Shown here one piece after another: positions 24,001-32,360 of a stretch of 64,000 nucleotides of DNA (position 1 is the stretch's first letter; each line of letters begins with the position of its first letter). Below the pieces are notes generated by a model, which had not been told where the DNA came from, ran no database searches, and saw only the letters and a list, made by a program, of their open reading frames with translations. This stretch comes from Psychrobacillus psychrodurans (GTDB lineage: Bacteria > Bacillota > Bacilli > Bacillales_A > Planococcaceae): contig FOUN01000016.1 of the NCBI GenBank assembly GCA_900114885.1, positions 1-64,000 on the forward strand, read 5' to 3'. The position numbers and the translations under genes were made by a program.

Positions 24001-24252
24001 GGCGAAGAAGGTCCAGAACTTATGTATGTACCTAAAGCTTCAAAAATCATTCCAAACAATGATTCTATGGCTTTGTTGAATAAGTGGAATATACCAACTG
24101 AAACTTCTATTAAAGGTAATACAAGCAACACAAAATCATATCAAGCATCAGTGGTTAACAATTTTTATTCACCTGTGAATTCGCCATCCGAAAATGCCCG
24201 TAAAATCACACAAGCACAACGACAAATGGCAATGGAATGGGGGTTAAGTTAA
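21082..24252 (+). CDS. Tail tape measure protein
   Basis: 1056 aa, sets tail length and is ejected during DNA injection. N-terminal coiled coil (about 20-150), TP901-type core (about 180-480, alanine/glycine-rich with TAEVMASTLNIF), hydrophobic stretches (about 500-590, VVLAGGFLASSLGSIL), long coiled-coil region (about 600-900) and a C-terminal glycine-rich part. It is the longest gene of the prophage. TTG start with the site gaggtgaaat. About 1056 residues suggests a tail of roughly 150 nm by the usual rule. Confidence 0.96.
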   Translation: MADDVGNLRVGLSLDSATFDQSLKSVDRNLKALGGEMAIIRARGTEWGNSIDGLRTKQNTLSTMLESQDVKVRKLNKSYQRAVQEQGANSQAAENLAVKLNRATAEMTRTETELGQVTSELNRQQAELAQSENAWNQLSASAATAGTALSNAGAKMKDVGRTLTTSVTLPVLAVGAASVKTAMEFEAQMDRVGAIAGATSEEMESLSETALELGANTSKSASEVAKGMEEMAAMGFTANEVIGAMPGVIAAAEASGSDMAQTAEVMASTLNIFSLKAEDASKVADVLATTANISAASLTDMQYALKYAGPPAAALGVSLEELSAGIGIMTNAGMKGEQAGTTLRGALLGLLDPSEENSKRMEKMGIAITDNNGNFVGLSKLIRGLSVALEDQTDTQKAATISALVGKEAVSGMLSLMKAGPDTIDKMTKSLEESGGASAIAAAKMKDNLKGALDELGGSLETAAISIGTALTPTIREASEKIGELVDDFQELSPETQNTIIKMAGLAAAIGPVVLAGGFLASSLGSILKIASPLISVVGSAGLAGSFAALANPIGLTVAGIGLLTTTVGAGLLAYKEANEVNIEVLESKQKEIAKNDELIDSFDSLQSKNRLTNEQMLRYLDIQAELEATTAPEKVAALKDEQGKLLEKSTLTNDQMDEFLGLNQKVIDTAPSTVKAISTQGEAYALNTGALKELNAEKAKELQNSAYETLTKAIEKENGLLKEQKGLLEEINQKNILQQENTNKVSSLRQEIIGHERTILELENQKNGASAQEIIQLDTKITREKDVLLQKNEQKKRAEEMIITYGNQIDKRDEMLGKNRQELAQLEEAKFKYEEIILAQVGITAEKGRGGVQLSAELEKLELQKTKLSELLAAGKIGTAEYQEQNSKIDSQIGKLQSAKSELQLINDVAGKTVFKDVKISETPKNFWDTLDENLRRPITKTVSIRYNNMNGPQEVGYATGTRNAPGGMAWVGEEGPELMYVPKASKIIPNNDSMALLNKWNIPTETSIKGNTSNTKSYQASVVNNFYSPVNSPSENARKITQAQRQMAMEWGLS

Positions 24253-25115
24253 TGCGTACCGTAATTAAATATACAAATTCCCGTGGGGAATCAGTCACAT
24301 TTAACAAATTTGATTCCCCCTTCCATGCGAACAAAGTTACTGGTCTAGGTGAAGTTGAAGTTGATAATCAAACGCAAAAGGCTCCTTATCAGGACGGTTC
24401 TTCTTATACAGATTCACTACTTGACGAAAGACTAATTAGCTTTGAAATCACAATTTTAGGGGAAAATGATACTGATATCTCTAATAAACGTTCACAGTTA
24501 GCAAGAGTTTTGAATCCTAAATTAGGTGAAGGTCTATTAGAAGTTACTTACGGAACTGTGGTACGTGTTATTAATGCTATTGCGGAACATATACCAAATT
24601 ATCCGTCCGGTAATGAAAATAGAGGGACAAGATACCAAACGGGGTTAGTTGATTTGATTTGCACCAATCCATATTGGCGCTCTACATCGATTGTCGAAGA
24701 ACCAGCATTTGAACCCCTGTTTCAATTTCCTTTTGAAGGTGAATTTGAATTGGGGATGCAACGGGATAGAAGAACTATTGTTAATGATGGCGATTCACCG
24801 GCACCATTGTTTGTAGAGTTCTTTGGTCCAGCATTGAATCCAAAAATTATTAATAATACTACAGGTGAATATATAAAAATTAATCAGCAACTAAATGAAA
24901 ATGAGCGAATGTTAATCGATACAACAGACGGTAAAAAGTCTGTTGTTTTTATGGATTCAACTGGAGTTAAAAGAAATGTTTTCAATTGGATTGACCTAAA
25001 TAGTACTTTTTTTAAATTGGAAATAGGTGAAAACGACATTGAATATACAGCGGATAGCGACATTCAAGGCGCAGTTGTGAATATAAGTTATAGCAAGCTT
25101 TATACAGCAGTATAG
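24252..25115 (+). CDS. Distal tail protein (Dit-like)
   Basis: About 287 aa from ATG 24252, which overlaps the tape measure stop by one base and has ggggg 8-12 nt upstream. GLGEVEVDNQTQKAPYQDGS near the N-terminus and the Dit-like two-domain length fit the hub that joins tail tube to baseplate. It follows the tape measure as expected. Confidence 0.88.
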   Translation: MRTVIKYTNSRGESVTFNKFDSPFHANKVTGLGEVEVDNQTQKAPYQDGSSYTDSLLDERLISFEITILGENDTDISNKRSQLARVLNPKLGEGLLEVTYGTVVRVINAIAEHIPNYPSGNENRGTRYQTGLVDLICTNPYWRSTSIVEEPAFEPLFQFPFEGEFELGMQRDRRTIVNDGDSPAPLFVEFFGPALNPKIINNTTGEYIKINQQLNENERMLIDTTDGKKSVVFMDSTGVKRNVFNWIDLNSTFFKLEIGENDIEYTADSDIQGAVVNISYSKLYTAV

Positions 25116-25130
25116 AAAGGAAGTGAGTTT

Positions 25131-27071
25131 GTGGCTCAAAAGAGTTGGTTTTTTAATAGCGCACCCGGTGACCCAAGAATTTATCAAGCATCTGATTTTG
25201 CTCAGTATTTTGGTAAAGTACTATCTACCGGACTGTTGCACATCGATGAAGTACCTGGGTTACAAGTTAAAGCAGATGGTACAGATTTAAGAACATATGT
25301 TGAACCAGGTGGAGCAATTATGGAAGGGTATGCTTATGAAAATACCGATAATGAATATCTAGCTCATAGCTTACCAGAAGTAAGTCTAGATCGCATCGAT
25401 AGAATTGTACTTCGATTAGATGAGAAAAATGCAAATCGCTATATTAGGTTATTTGTGGTTGAAGGAGAGCCGTCCACAGAACCAGTTGCACCTACTTTAC
25501 AAAGAGATAACTTAGTATGGGAATTATCACTAGCTCAAGTAAGAATAAGAGCAAATACATCCACAATTAATCCGTCTGATGTATTTGATGAACGTCTTGA
25601 TAGAACTGTTTGTGGACTTGTATTCTCACTCATTAGCAAGCCTGCTATGGCAGATATACAAACAGGCGGTTATGCAGTTACTGCAACTGTGGAAGGGCAA
25701 ACAGACTTTGAAATACCTCTTCAGTCGTTCGATAAGGTAGGCGATGGATTAACAGTATTTGTCGAAGGGGAAAAGGCAGCATATAGTTCTTATGAAGTCC
25801 TTTATCCTAGAACGGTACGATTTTCTATAGGAGTACCTATTGGAACACTAGTAGAGTTCGAAATTATTAGGGGAGTACTAACGCTTGAGGATGGATATGT
25901 AGTAACTGCAGGAGAAGTTGGAATCATCGATGCAGGTGGTTATTATGAGAGTGAGAATGTAGAAGGTGCTTTGCAGAAAATTGGACAATCTTTATTTTCG
26001 CCAAAACCTAAAATATATGGAATTAGTATCGATTTAGATAATCAGGACCCACTTACAGGTGTCCAACGTATAAATGATTCAACAACTTTCCTATCTCAAG
26101 CAGAATTTGAAAATGTTTACCCTTTCAATCAAATTAGACCTTGTGTACTTAAAAATGGAATCGTTCAATATTACTTAAATCCAAATGATTGGACGAAAAA
26201 AATAGATGGAACCCCATCAAATATCACTGATTTTGCGCCTGGTGATGTAATGATTGAGATTCCAAAAGTGTATTGGTCTATAACGCGTGACAGCAACTCC
26301 ATAAAAGTTAGAATATCCAAAGAAAAAATAGACGAATCATTTGTAGCTCTTGCTCACTCCATCGGGAATAGTGAATTAAACTTTTTGTATATCTCTAGTT
26401 ATGTAGCTACTTTAGATAGTGATAATAAATTACGATCTATTTCCGGTAAGTCAGCCTACCAAAATGCCTCTTTATTGAATTATAGAACATATGCTAGAAA
26501 TAACGGAAATGGATACAATGCAATAAGTTATTATCAAGTACTGCTTATACAAGTTCTATATTTGATCCGTTTTGCAAATCGTGATTCTAAAAATACAATT
26601 GGAAGCACAACGTTTAATCAGACGAGTGGTTCGAGGGATAGTGCTGGAATGAATGTATTATCCCCATCTACAGGAATAATGAAGTTTTTAGGTTTAGAAC
26701 AATTTTTAAATAACCATTTAATGAAAGTAGAAGGTGCAATTTCTGTAAGTGGGAAATTTCGAGTGACAAATGATCCAACAAAGTATTCTGATGTAGGTGA
26801 AGAGTATGAAATTTTAAATGGAAACATCTCAACGATTCAAGGATTTATTAAAGATGTACTAGGTAATAACAAAGGTGCTTTTTTAACGGTTGATAACGTC
26901 GGTTCCTCTAGTACTTACTATACGGACCAAGCGTATATGACTGGAAGTGGATCCTATCATTTTGGATTTGGAACAAGTGCAGGGATGTTTTCAGCAAGAA
27001 TATTGAGTGCTGGTGCTGTTTCTTCTCCATCCACCTATTCAAGGCTGATTTATTTAGGAAATGGGGTGTAA
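25131..27071 (+). CDS. Baseplate/receptor-binding protein with C-type-lectin-like end
   Basis: 646 aa. The first ~150 residues look like a baseplate-attachment domain (WFFNSAPGDPRIYQASDFAQ, VDRIVLRLD-type strand). The middle (about 170-280) is beta-rich. The last ~330 residues (GDVMIEIPKVYWSI, YISSYVATLDSDNKLRSISG, YYQVLLIQVLYLI, FLGLEQFLNNHLMKVEGA) resemble the C-type-lectin / formylglycine-enzyme-like folds used by phage receptor-binding tips. Probably binds the host surface. GTG start after gaaaggaagtg. Confidence 0.8.
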   Translation: MAQKSWFFNSAPGDPRIYQASDFAQYFGKVLSTGLLHIDEVPGLQVKADGTDLRTYVEPGGAIMEGYAYENTDNEYLAHSLPEVSLDRIDRIVLRLDEKNANRYIRLFVVEGEPSTEPVAPTLQRDNLVWELSLAQVRIRANTSTINPSDVFDERLDRTVCGLVFSLISKPAMADIQTGGYAVTATVEGQTDFEIPLQSFDKVGDGLTVFVEGEKAAYSSYEVLYPRTVRFSIGVPIGTLVEFEIIRGVLTLEDGYVVTAGEVGIIDAGGYYESENVEGALQKIGQSLFSPKPKIYGISIDLDNQDPLTGVQRINDSTTFLSQAEFENVYPFNQIRPCVLKNGIVQYYLNPNDWTKKIDGTPSNITDFAPGDVMIEIPKVYWSITRDSNSIKVRISKEKIDESFVALAHSIGNSELNFLYISSYVATLDSDNKLRSISGKSAYQNASLLNYRTYARNNGNGYNAISYYQVLLIQVLYLIRFANRDSKNTIGSTTFNQTSGSRDSAGMNVLSPSTGIMKFLGLEQFLNNHLMKVEGAISVSGKFRVTNDPTKYSDVGEEYEILNGNISTIQGFIKDVLGNNKGAFLTVDNVGSSSTYYTDQAYMTGSGSYHFGFGTSAGMFSARILSAGAVSSPSTYSRLIYLGNGV

Positions 27072-27075
27072 GATT

Positions 27076-27387
27076 ATGAGAGTAAGAGGAACTCAACCAA
27101 ATGTGACGCCTATCGAAGTTGGTAAAACTACTGTTTTTATTCGAACGAATATAACTCGAGTGGAAACAGAGGAGTTTTCTGGTTGGGAATATGATGAAGA
27201 ACAGGTTCCAGTTACTGATTTTATTGCTAGATTACAAAATGAAAAAGACGTTTTACAAGAGGAAGTATACGTATTACAGGAAGTTACATTCGATGCTGTA
27301 ACAGAAAGTGAGTCAACAAAAGCCGAACTTTTAGTCTTACAAGAATTAGTATTCGATTTAATAGTGAGCCAAGAAGGTACTGTTTGA
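27076..27387 (+). CDS. Small tail/baseplate protein with coiled coil
   Basis: About 103 aa. Short beta-type N-terminal half (VEVGKTTVFIRTNITRVE-like) and a C-terminal repeat-like coiled coil (QNEKDVLQEEVYVLQE, then LLVLQELVFDLIV). ATG 27076 has ggggtg 9 nt upstream. Similar small genes follow receptor-binding genes in Bacillus prophages. Exact role unknown. Confidence 0.65.
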   Translation: MRVRGTQPNVTPIEVGKTTVFIRTNITRVETEEFSGWEYDEEQVPVTDFIARLQNEKDVLQEEVYVLQEVTFDAVTESESTKAELLVLQELVFDLIVSQEGTV

Positions 27388-27449
27388 TGAAAATCATTCA
27401 TAACCTTCTTTTTTGTTTGCTACTTTTCACATTGAAGGGAGGTGGTCGC

Positions 27450-27599
27450 ATGGCATTCGTATCACTATGTGTTTCGTTAATTATGGCAAAACGTCGTACA
27501 TTTGAACAAGTTCCTACTCGTTATCAGTCTGATGTACAAGCTGATTTATTAGCATTAGGTCTTGATACAAACGGAGATGTTATCCAGTCAGCAGAATGA
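27450..27599 (+). CDS. CD1375-type small phage protein (49 aa)
   Basis: 49 aa from ATG 27450, preceded by the strong site gaagggaggtgg. VSLIMAKRRTFEQVPTRYQS resembles the short CD1375/XkdX-like proteins encoded between tail fibre and baseplate genes. The longer frame upstream (from 27384) is probably not translated as part of it. Confidence 0.7.
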   Translation: MAFVSLCVSLIMAKRRTFEQVPTRYQSDVQADLLALGLDTNGDVIQSAE

Positions 27600-27651
27600 T
27601 TTAAAAAGCGCTCGTTAAGGGCGTCTCTTCTACTTAAAACGAGGTGGCTAC

Positions 27652-28806
27652 ATGACGTTACCAATTAGAATAATGACAAAGCAATTCGAGTTAATCGATG
27701 AAATAGATCAGTATAGTTCATTACAAATAACCCGCTCTTGGAATGGTATTGGTTCCATTGAATTAAGAATTAATCGCTATTTAAAGGGCGCTGATAAATT
27801 AGTTAAAGGCGCTATTATCTTCCCACAAAATAAACTGAATAAAGCGTATGTAATTCGCTATCGTGAAATTGAATTGGACCAGCAAGGTAAGATTACAGAG
27901 AATTGGCTTATAAAAGCATTACCGTTAAAAAGTTGGTTAGGGCAACGTTTAACTTATCCTCCTGTAAATGAAGCACAAGATAGTATAGAATCCGATGCTG
28001 AATCAGTAATGTTGCATTATATTTTGAACAACGCAATAGCTCCTTTAGATTCAAATAGAATTATCCCTAATTTAATTGTGGAGGAAAATTTACATCGTGG
28101 ATCAAATGTTACTTGGCAATCTCGTTATAAAAACCTAGCGGAAGAAATGACGGAAATTAGTTTATTAAGTAGTCTCGGTTGGAACATAGATATTGATTAT
28201 CAACAAAGAAAATTTGTTTTTAGAATACTAAAAGGTAGGAATTTAACAATTAATCAATCCGTGTTACCGCCAGCTATATTTAGTCCTGAATTCAATACGC
28301 TCGGTCAATTATCATATACAGAATCTGAATTGAATTACCGTAATCACGCCATTGTAGCTGGTCAAGGTGAAGGTGTAGAAAGACGAACCGTAGAAGTAGG
28401 TTCATCCACGGGATTTGATCGCTATGAATTGTTCGTGGATGCTAGAGATGTTGCGGAAGAAACAGAAGGGGATAATCCTCAACCTCGCCCGGCAGCTGAT
28501 ATTGATACTGATTTAATTAATCGCGGAGAACAAAAGTTAAGTGAGTATCAACAAGAAACTTTTCTAGAAGGACAATCCCTTCCACAATCAAAGTTAGTAT
28601 ACGGTATTGATTATGATTTAGGAGATATCGTTACCCTCCAAAATCGTGACTGGGGTGTAACACTCGATACTCCTATAACAGAAGTAAAAGAAATCTATGA
28701 GCCTGGTAAGACGGGTATTAATCTAACTTACGGTTACAATAGACCCACATTGATTAGTAAAATAAAGCAAGAGTTGAGTGGGATGAAGAATGAAATGGTG
28801 AGGTAA
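27652..28806 (+). CDS. Phage tail protein, ReqiPepy6 Gp37-like
   Basis: 384 aa. LPIRIMTKQFELIDEIDQYS, FNGIGSIELRI-type segment (WNGIGSIELRINRY) and the C-terminal LVYGIDYDLGDIVTLQN strongly resemble the Gp37-like siphovirus family, part of the tail tip. In many such phages it lies before the fibres; here it follows the receptor-binding gene. ATG with cgaggtgg upstream. Confidence 0.88.
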   Translation: MTLPIRIMTKQFELIDEIDQYSSLQITRSWNGIGSIELRINRYLKGADKLVKGAIIFPQNKLNKAYVIRYREIELDQQGKITENWLIKALPLKSWLGQRLTYPPVNEAQDSIESDAESVMLHYILNNAIAPLDSNRIIPNLIVEENLHRGSNVTWQSRYKNLAEEMTEISLLSSLGWNIDIDYQQRKFVFRILKGRNLTINQSVLPPAIFSPEFNTLGQLSYTESELNYRNHAIVAGQGEGVERRTVEVGSSTGFDRYELFVDARDVAEETEGDNPQPRPAADIDTDLINRGEQKLSEYQQETFLEGQSLPQSKLVYGIDYDLGDIVTLQNRDWGVTLDTPITEVKEIYEPGKTGINLTYGYNRPTLISKIKQELSGMKNEMVR

Positions 28807-28840
28807 AACAGCATAAGCTAGCGTTATTTTTTATAAAAAA

Positions 28841-28880
28841 ATGAAGAGTAGGTAGAAATTAATATAAAGCCTACTCTTCT
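28841..28880 (-). terminator. Terminator for the AbiAlpha-like gene
   Basis: Perfect 10-bp stem gaagagtagg (28843-28852) / cctactcttc (28870-28879). On the minus strand it is followed by a run of T. It ends the leftward gene and faces the rightward tail operon. Confidence 0.8.
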
Positions 28881-28889
28881 AACTTATAA

Positions 28890-29636
28890 CTATTTAATAC
28901 ATGATTCATAAAAGTTTTTACCAAACATGGTAACAGCTGCGTGAGTTCTAATAATTTTACTTTCACCTAATGAGTTTGCAATTTCTATTGATTGTTTTGT
29001 GACGGGGTGATTTTCTATATCTTCATAAAAAGTATCATCAGTTAACCGACCCTCATTATAAAGGTTAATCAGGCCCAATCGATTTAAATTATCTAAATAT
29101 GAATGGACATTATTAGGGAATTCACAACCAACTTTATATGAAACATCTGAGAAATTCTCTAATATAGGAGAATGATTAGAGCCGATTTGGCTGATAACTT
29201 TTATGGTTGGAAAATGATTACCTTTTATATGTTTCAGAATTTTAGCTTCATCAGGCGCAAGTTGTTTAATAATTTCAACGTAAGAAGGATGGACAGTATT
29301 TTCTTTTTCACTATCCATACTTGCTGCAATTAAGTTGGCAAACATATCACGGAGTTCTTCAGAGTGAATATAATATTTCGATGCCTCAATAGCAGGTCCT
29401 AGTATATGCATTTCTGGTTCAATAATGTTTTCTGGTAAAATATTTTCAACTTTAGCGTTAACTTTTTCTACAAAATCTTCATAATTTAGTTGATGTTTAT
29501 ATTCTTGTTTTTTTAACCATAAAGAAACATGGTTACCAAATACAAGATTCCATACTCCAGAAACAGTATTACCAACACTCTGTGCAACAGGAGTAGCAGC
29601 TTCATCTATAAATTTAGGTAGAATATTAATTTCCAT
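28890..29636 (-). CDS. AbiAlpha-like (DUF4393) protein, prophage moron
   Basis: 248 aa from ATG at 29636 (aaaggtggtg 7 nt upstream). Amphipathic N-terminus (EAATPVAQSVGNTVSGVWNL) followed by a helical domain with ELRDMFANLIAASMDSEK and HPSYVEIIKQLAPDEAKILKH, the pattern I know from DUF4393/Abi_alpha proteins, a family linked to abortive infection. Encoded opposite to the tail and lysis genes, with its own terminator, as for a lysogenic-conversion gene. Probable role: protection of the lysogen against other phages. Family match is by eye; function in this phage is inferred. Confidence 0.75.
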   Translation of the reverse strand: MEINILPKFIDEAATPVAQSVGNTVSGVWNLVFGNHVSLWLKKQEYKHQLNYEDFVEKVNAKVENILPENIIEPEMHILGPAIEASKYYIHSEELRDMFANLIAASMDSEKENTVHPSYVEIIKQLAPDEAKILKHIKGNHFPTIKVISQIGSNHSPILENFSDVSYKVGCEFPNNVHSYLDNLNRLGLINLYNEGRLTDDTFYEDIENHPVTKQSIEIANSLGESKIIRTHAAVTMFGKNFYESCIK

Positions 29637-29678
29637 TTTTTCACCACCTTTCAAAATCAATTATAGGAGGATTTATCT

Positions 29679-29783
29679 ATGGAAACAATATACAGTCACC
29701 CTTGGTTAACATCATTTTTTATTTTCCAATTAGGTTTCTGGGTTACAGTTGCATTTAGTCAAGTTAAACTAAGCAAGGATTAA
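29679..29783 (+). CDS. Small membrane peptide (34 aa)
   Basis: 34 aa with the strong site taggagg before ATG, one hydrophobic span (TSFFIFQLGFWVTVAF) and a short basic tail. Followed by its own terminator. Divergent from the AbiAlpha-like gene by 42 nt. Could be a lysis accessory or a partner of the moron; not known. Confidence 0.55.
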   Translation: METIYSHPWLTSFFIFQLGFWVTVAFSQVKLSKD

Positions 29784-29807
29784 AGTTAAATGTAAGAGAT
29801 TTCTCAG

Positions 29808-29836
29808 CCTTCCACAATTATGTGGAGGGTATTTTT
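29808..29836 (+). terminator. Terminator before lysis cassette
   Basis: 9-bp stem CCTTCCACA/TGTGGAGGG (one G-U) with a 4-nt loop, then atttttag. It separates the small membrane ORF from the lysis genes. Confidence 0.8.
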
Positions 29837-29859
29837 AGTTACCAAAAAGGGGTGAGAAG

Positions 29860-30246
29860 GTGACAAGAGGGGTAGGTTCTATGCAAGAAACCTTTGAAAA
29901 GGTAGCAAAACATGATGAATTATTCCACGAAGAAGTTTTACCAAGACTAAAAAAGTTAGAAGAAGTGCAAGAGGAATTTAGAGTAGAAATTGGGAAAATT
30001 ACCGCATCTCAAACTAGCTTAGAATTGACAGTGATGAAAGATGGTCAACAAACTCGAGACTTACTTGGCCGATTCGTAGACCATTACTTCGGTACTGATG
30101 ATAAAAAACTTGTGATGAAAGAAAAGGTGACTTTGACACAATTAAGCTTAAGGGCGAAAATAACACTCGGCTTTATAGGCGTCTTAGGCGGTTCCGGTGG
30201 AATATTAGCAGGGGTCGCAGCAGTTATTGAAATAATAAAAAATTAG
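29860..30246 (+). CDS. XhlA-like lysis accessory protein
   Basis: 128 aa. Coiled-coil N-terminal two thirds (FEKVAKHDELFHEEVLPRLK and following) and a C-terminal membrane helix (LGFIGVLGGSGGILAGVAAV), the layout of XhlA-type proteins that work with holins. GTG at 29860 or ATG at 29881 (with agaggggtagg before it) can be the start. First of three lysis genes. Confidence 0.75.
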   Translation: MTRGVGSMQETFEKVAKHDELFHEEVLPRLKKLEEVQEEFRVEIGKITASQTSLELTVMKDGQQTRDLLGRFVDHYFGTDDKKLVMKEKVTLTQLSLRAKITLGFIGVLGGSGGILAGVAAVIEIIKN

Positions 30247-30258
30247 GAGGAAATTAAA

Positions 30259-30522
30259 ATGACAGAAGTATTATTATTCTCAACAGTAATTGTCCCAATA
30301 GTTTTGGGTGTAGTGGAATTAATTAAAAGATCAGTATCGGAGAAACTTAATAAAAACCTCATACCACTCATCGCATTTGCGGTGGGTATTTTTATTGGCT
30401 TTGCAGGCGAACCGTTTACTGATTTAGATTTAACCTTAAGACTATGGGCAGGAGCTTTAGCTGGACTCGCTTCTACAGGTTTATTTGAAATTGGGAACGA
30501 AAGAAATGAAGGTGTTGAGTAG
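30259..30522 (+). CDS. Holin
   Basis: 87 aa with two hydrophobic spans (about 5-20, LFSTVIVPIVLGVVEL; about 36-52, IPLIAFAVGIFIGF) and a third weaker one (about 65-80, WAGALAGLASTGLF), ending in a charged tail. Strong site taggagg. Overlaps the endolysin start (tagtg). Releases the amidase by forming membrane holes. Confidence 0.87.
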   Translation: MTEVLLFSTVIVPIVLGVVELIKRSVSEKLNKNLIPLIAFAVGIFIGFAGEPFTDLDLTLRLWAGALAGLASTGLFEIGNERNEGVE

Positions 30523-31283
30523 TGGCTAAAATACAAGACATCCGAAATAAAGTAGCTCCTTCAAAATCAACTCGTAAAACATCACAAATAACCAAAATAG
30601 CACGTCACCATTCAGCTACAACGAGTGGTGACTATTTCGCCTTTTGGAATAACCGTTGGAAAGGTCTTGGTTGGGGGAAAGGTGGATATCATGAAATTAT
30701 TTTAACCGATGGAACAGTTCAACTTTGTTACGATCCGATTTATCCTACTAACGGGATTGGTAATCATAATACAAACACCTATCATATTTGTGTGGTTGGG
30801 AATGGTGCATTTACTGCAGCACAAGAAAGAGCATTTGAGGAAAGATGTTTAATAGCTATACAGAACTTTGATTTAAGTGTAGATGATGTACTTGGTCATA
30901 ATGAATTTAAAGGGACAGCAACATCTTGTCCAGGAATAAATATGGATAGCGTCCGTAAACGGTTGAAATCTTTATTAATACCGAACCAAGTTGGAGGTGT
31001 TTCTAATGATAAAATAATGTGGGGTAAAACAGAATTAAAGCCTGGTCAAATAGGTAAGGTAACAATACTCAAAAGAATTAACTTGTGGCAAGATGGTCCG
31101 ACCGGTAAACTTCAAATGGTTCGTGTTTTGAATCCTGGTGAAGAGTATCGTGTATATCGATATCGTGAAGATCATGATGGTCAATATAATGTTGGCGGTG
31201 GCATGTGGGTTACTAAAATGGACGGACATATTAAGTATGAAACTCCTTCAAAAGCAATGTTGGAACAATTAAATAACAGATAA
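30522..31283 (+). CDS. Endolysin: N-acetylmuramoyl-L-alanine amidase + SH3-like domain
   Basis: 253 aa. Residues about 22-150 are an Amidase_2/PGRP domain that cuts the bond between muramic acid and L-Ala. Zinc ligands by comparison with T7 lysozyme: H29 (RHHSA), H126 (LGHNEF) and C136 (TSCPG), with Y56 in GGYHEI. Residues about 164-250 form a C-terminal SH3-like wall-binding domain (MWGKTELKPGQIGK, GEEYRVYRY, VGGGMWV). That same domain recurs in the secreted protein at 34694-35353. GTG start overlaps the holin stop. Confidence 0.95.
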   Translation: MAKIQDIRNKVAPSKSTRKTSQITKIARHHSATTSGDYFAFWNNRWKGLGWGKGGYHEIILTDGTVQLCYDPIYPTNGIGNHNTNTYHICVVGNGAFTAAQERAFEERCLIAIQNFDLSVDDVLGHNEFKGTATSCPGINMDSVRKRLKSLLIPNQVGGVSNDKIMWGKTELKPGQIGKVTILKRINLWQDGPTGKLQMVRVLNPGEEYRVYRYREDHDGQYNVGGGMWVTKMDGHIKYETPSKAMLEQLNNR

Positions 31284-31287
31284 TATC

Positions 31288-31321
31288 AAGCCTTGCTACT
31301 TAATTGTAGTGGGGCTTTTTT
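31288..31321 (+). terminator. Terminator after lysis cassette
   Basis: 12-bp stem AAGCCTTGCTAC/GTAGTGGGGCTT with G-U pairs and a 6-nt loop, then T-rich tract. Marks the end of the late operon. Confidence 0.8.
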
Positions 31322-31342
31322 ATTTTGGTCTAAAATAAAGAT

Positions 31343-31371
31343 TTCACTTTTTAAGGTATCATTGCTATATT
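31343..31371 (+). promoter_or_regulatory. Promoter of the unknown moron
   Basis: TTCACT at 31343-31348, 17-bp spacer, TATATT at 31366-31371: a sigma-A-type promoter directly after the late terminator and about 40 bp before the moron start. It would allow expression in the lysogen. Confidence 0.6.
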
Positions 31372-31411
31372 AATTTAAGTAAAAGGTACTTATACAAAAA
31401 GGAGAATGGTC

Positions 31412-32350
31412 ATGAGAATAAGAGAAATGTTAGAAATTTTGGATGAAAATATAGACTACTTAGAAGTTGAGCATGTTATAAGTAATAATAAATACGAGTT
31501 AATTAATTTACCGAAAATTTCCTTAGCAATAAATAAAATTAATGAATTAGGATTTATAGACAACCAATTTGAAATAATAAATAAAGATCTTAGACATGTT
31601 TTCAATGATAGAAGTCCTCAAATATGGGTTGACACGAATGTATTTGAAAAAGTGAAAAATGTTGTAAGTCAAGTATATACTTTATCAATTGCAGTATTTA
31701 ATGCTCTTAACCAAGCTATATCAGAACAAGATGAATTATCAATAAGTTTTAAGCTACCTCATTATAATCAACTTTCAGAAGTTGCAACATTCATTAAAGA
31801 TATTGATAATATTTGCGGCCAAACATTAACAGGAAAATTTAAAGCAAACGTCAAGTTTCAGAATTTTGATACTGGATCTGAATGGATTGAAATAGTAATA
31901 GACAATAAGGAAGCTTTTTTGTTCTTTGGACAAATTGTTTCCAGTGCTTTCAAATATCTTCGAGAACATCTTACGCAACTTAAACAAACACAAAGTATAC
32001 TTCAAACTATAGAAATTGATGAAAAAGCTGAAGAAGCAAGAAAATTAATGCTAGAAGCATTAGATAATAATGTAAAAGCTCAAGCTAGACTCAATGCAAA
32101 AATGTTAATGGAAGATTTCAATATCGATATAAAAGATAATGATTACCATGGTAAATTGACATATTCGATTTCTAAATTAGCTGAGCTAATCCAAAAGGGA
32201 ACAGAGGTACATACTGCTATCAATGCACCAGAAGATAGTAAAGAAGTTTATCCAGATCCAAAACAATTAATTCTTGTTGATAAAGATGTTAAATTTATAT
32301 CTGAAAAGAATCCTAAAGAAAAAGACCAACAAAATGAGGATAATGAATAA
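31412..32350 (+). CDS. Unknown moron protein (312 aa), candidate defence gene
   Basis: About 312 aa, not recognised with certainty. ATG 31412 fits the site aaggag; 31406 is too close. It is helical with a central beta segment GKFKANVKFQNFDTGSEWIE followed by a hydrophobic helix (FLFFGQIVSSAFKYLREHL), then a long charged helix (EKAEEARKLMLEALDNNVKA). The 'FDTGSEWIEI + hydrophobic helix' pattern reminds me of helical proteins found in anti-phage islands, but this is only a visual impression. It has its own promoter (31343) and terminator (32361), so it is an autonomous moron. Confidence 0.8.
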   Translation: MRIREMLEILDENIDYLEVEHVISNNKYELINLPKISLAINKINELGFIDNQFEIINKDLRHVFNDRSPQIWVDTNVFEKVKNVVSQVYTLSIAVFNALNQAISEQDELSISFKLPHYNQLSEVATFIKDIDNICGQTLTGKFKANVKFQNFDTGSEWIEIVIDNKEAFLFFGQIVSSAFKYLREHLTQLKQTQSILQTIEIDEKAEEARKLMLEALDNNVKAQARLNAKMLMEDFNIDIKDNDYHGKLTYSISKLAELIQKGTEVHTAINAPEDSKEVYPDPKQLILVDKDVKFISEKNPKEKDQQNEDNE

Positions 32351-32360
32351 CTATGTTATG

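Noticed and set aside
25131-27071. Diversity-generating retroelement target
   Set aside because: No reverse transcriptase, accessory gene or template repeat is visible in the window.
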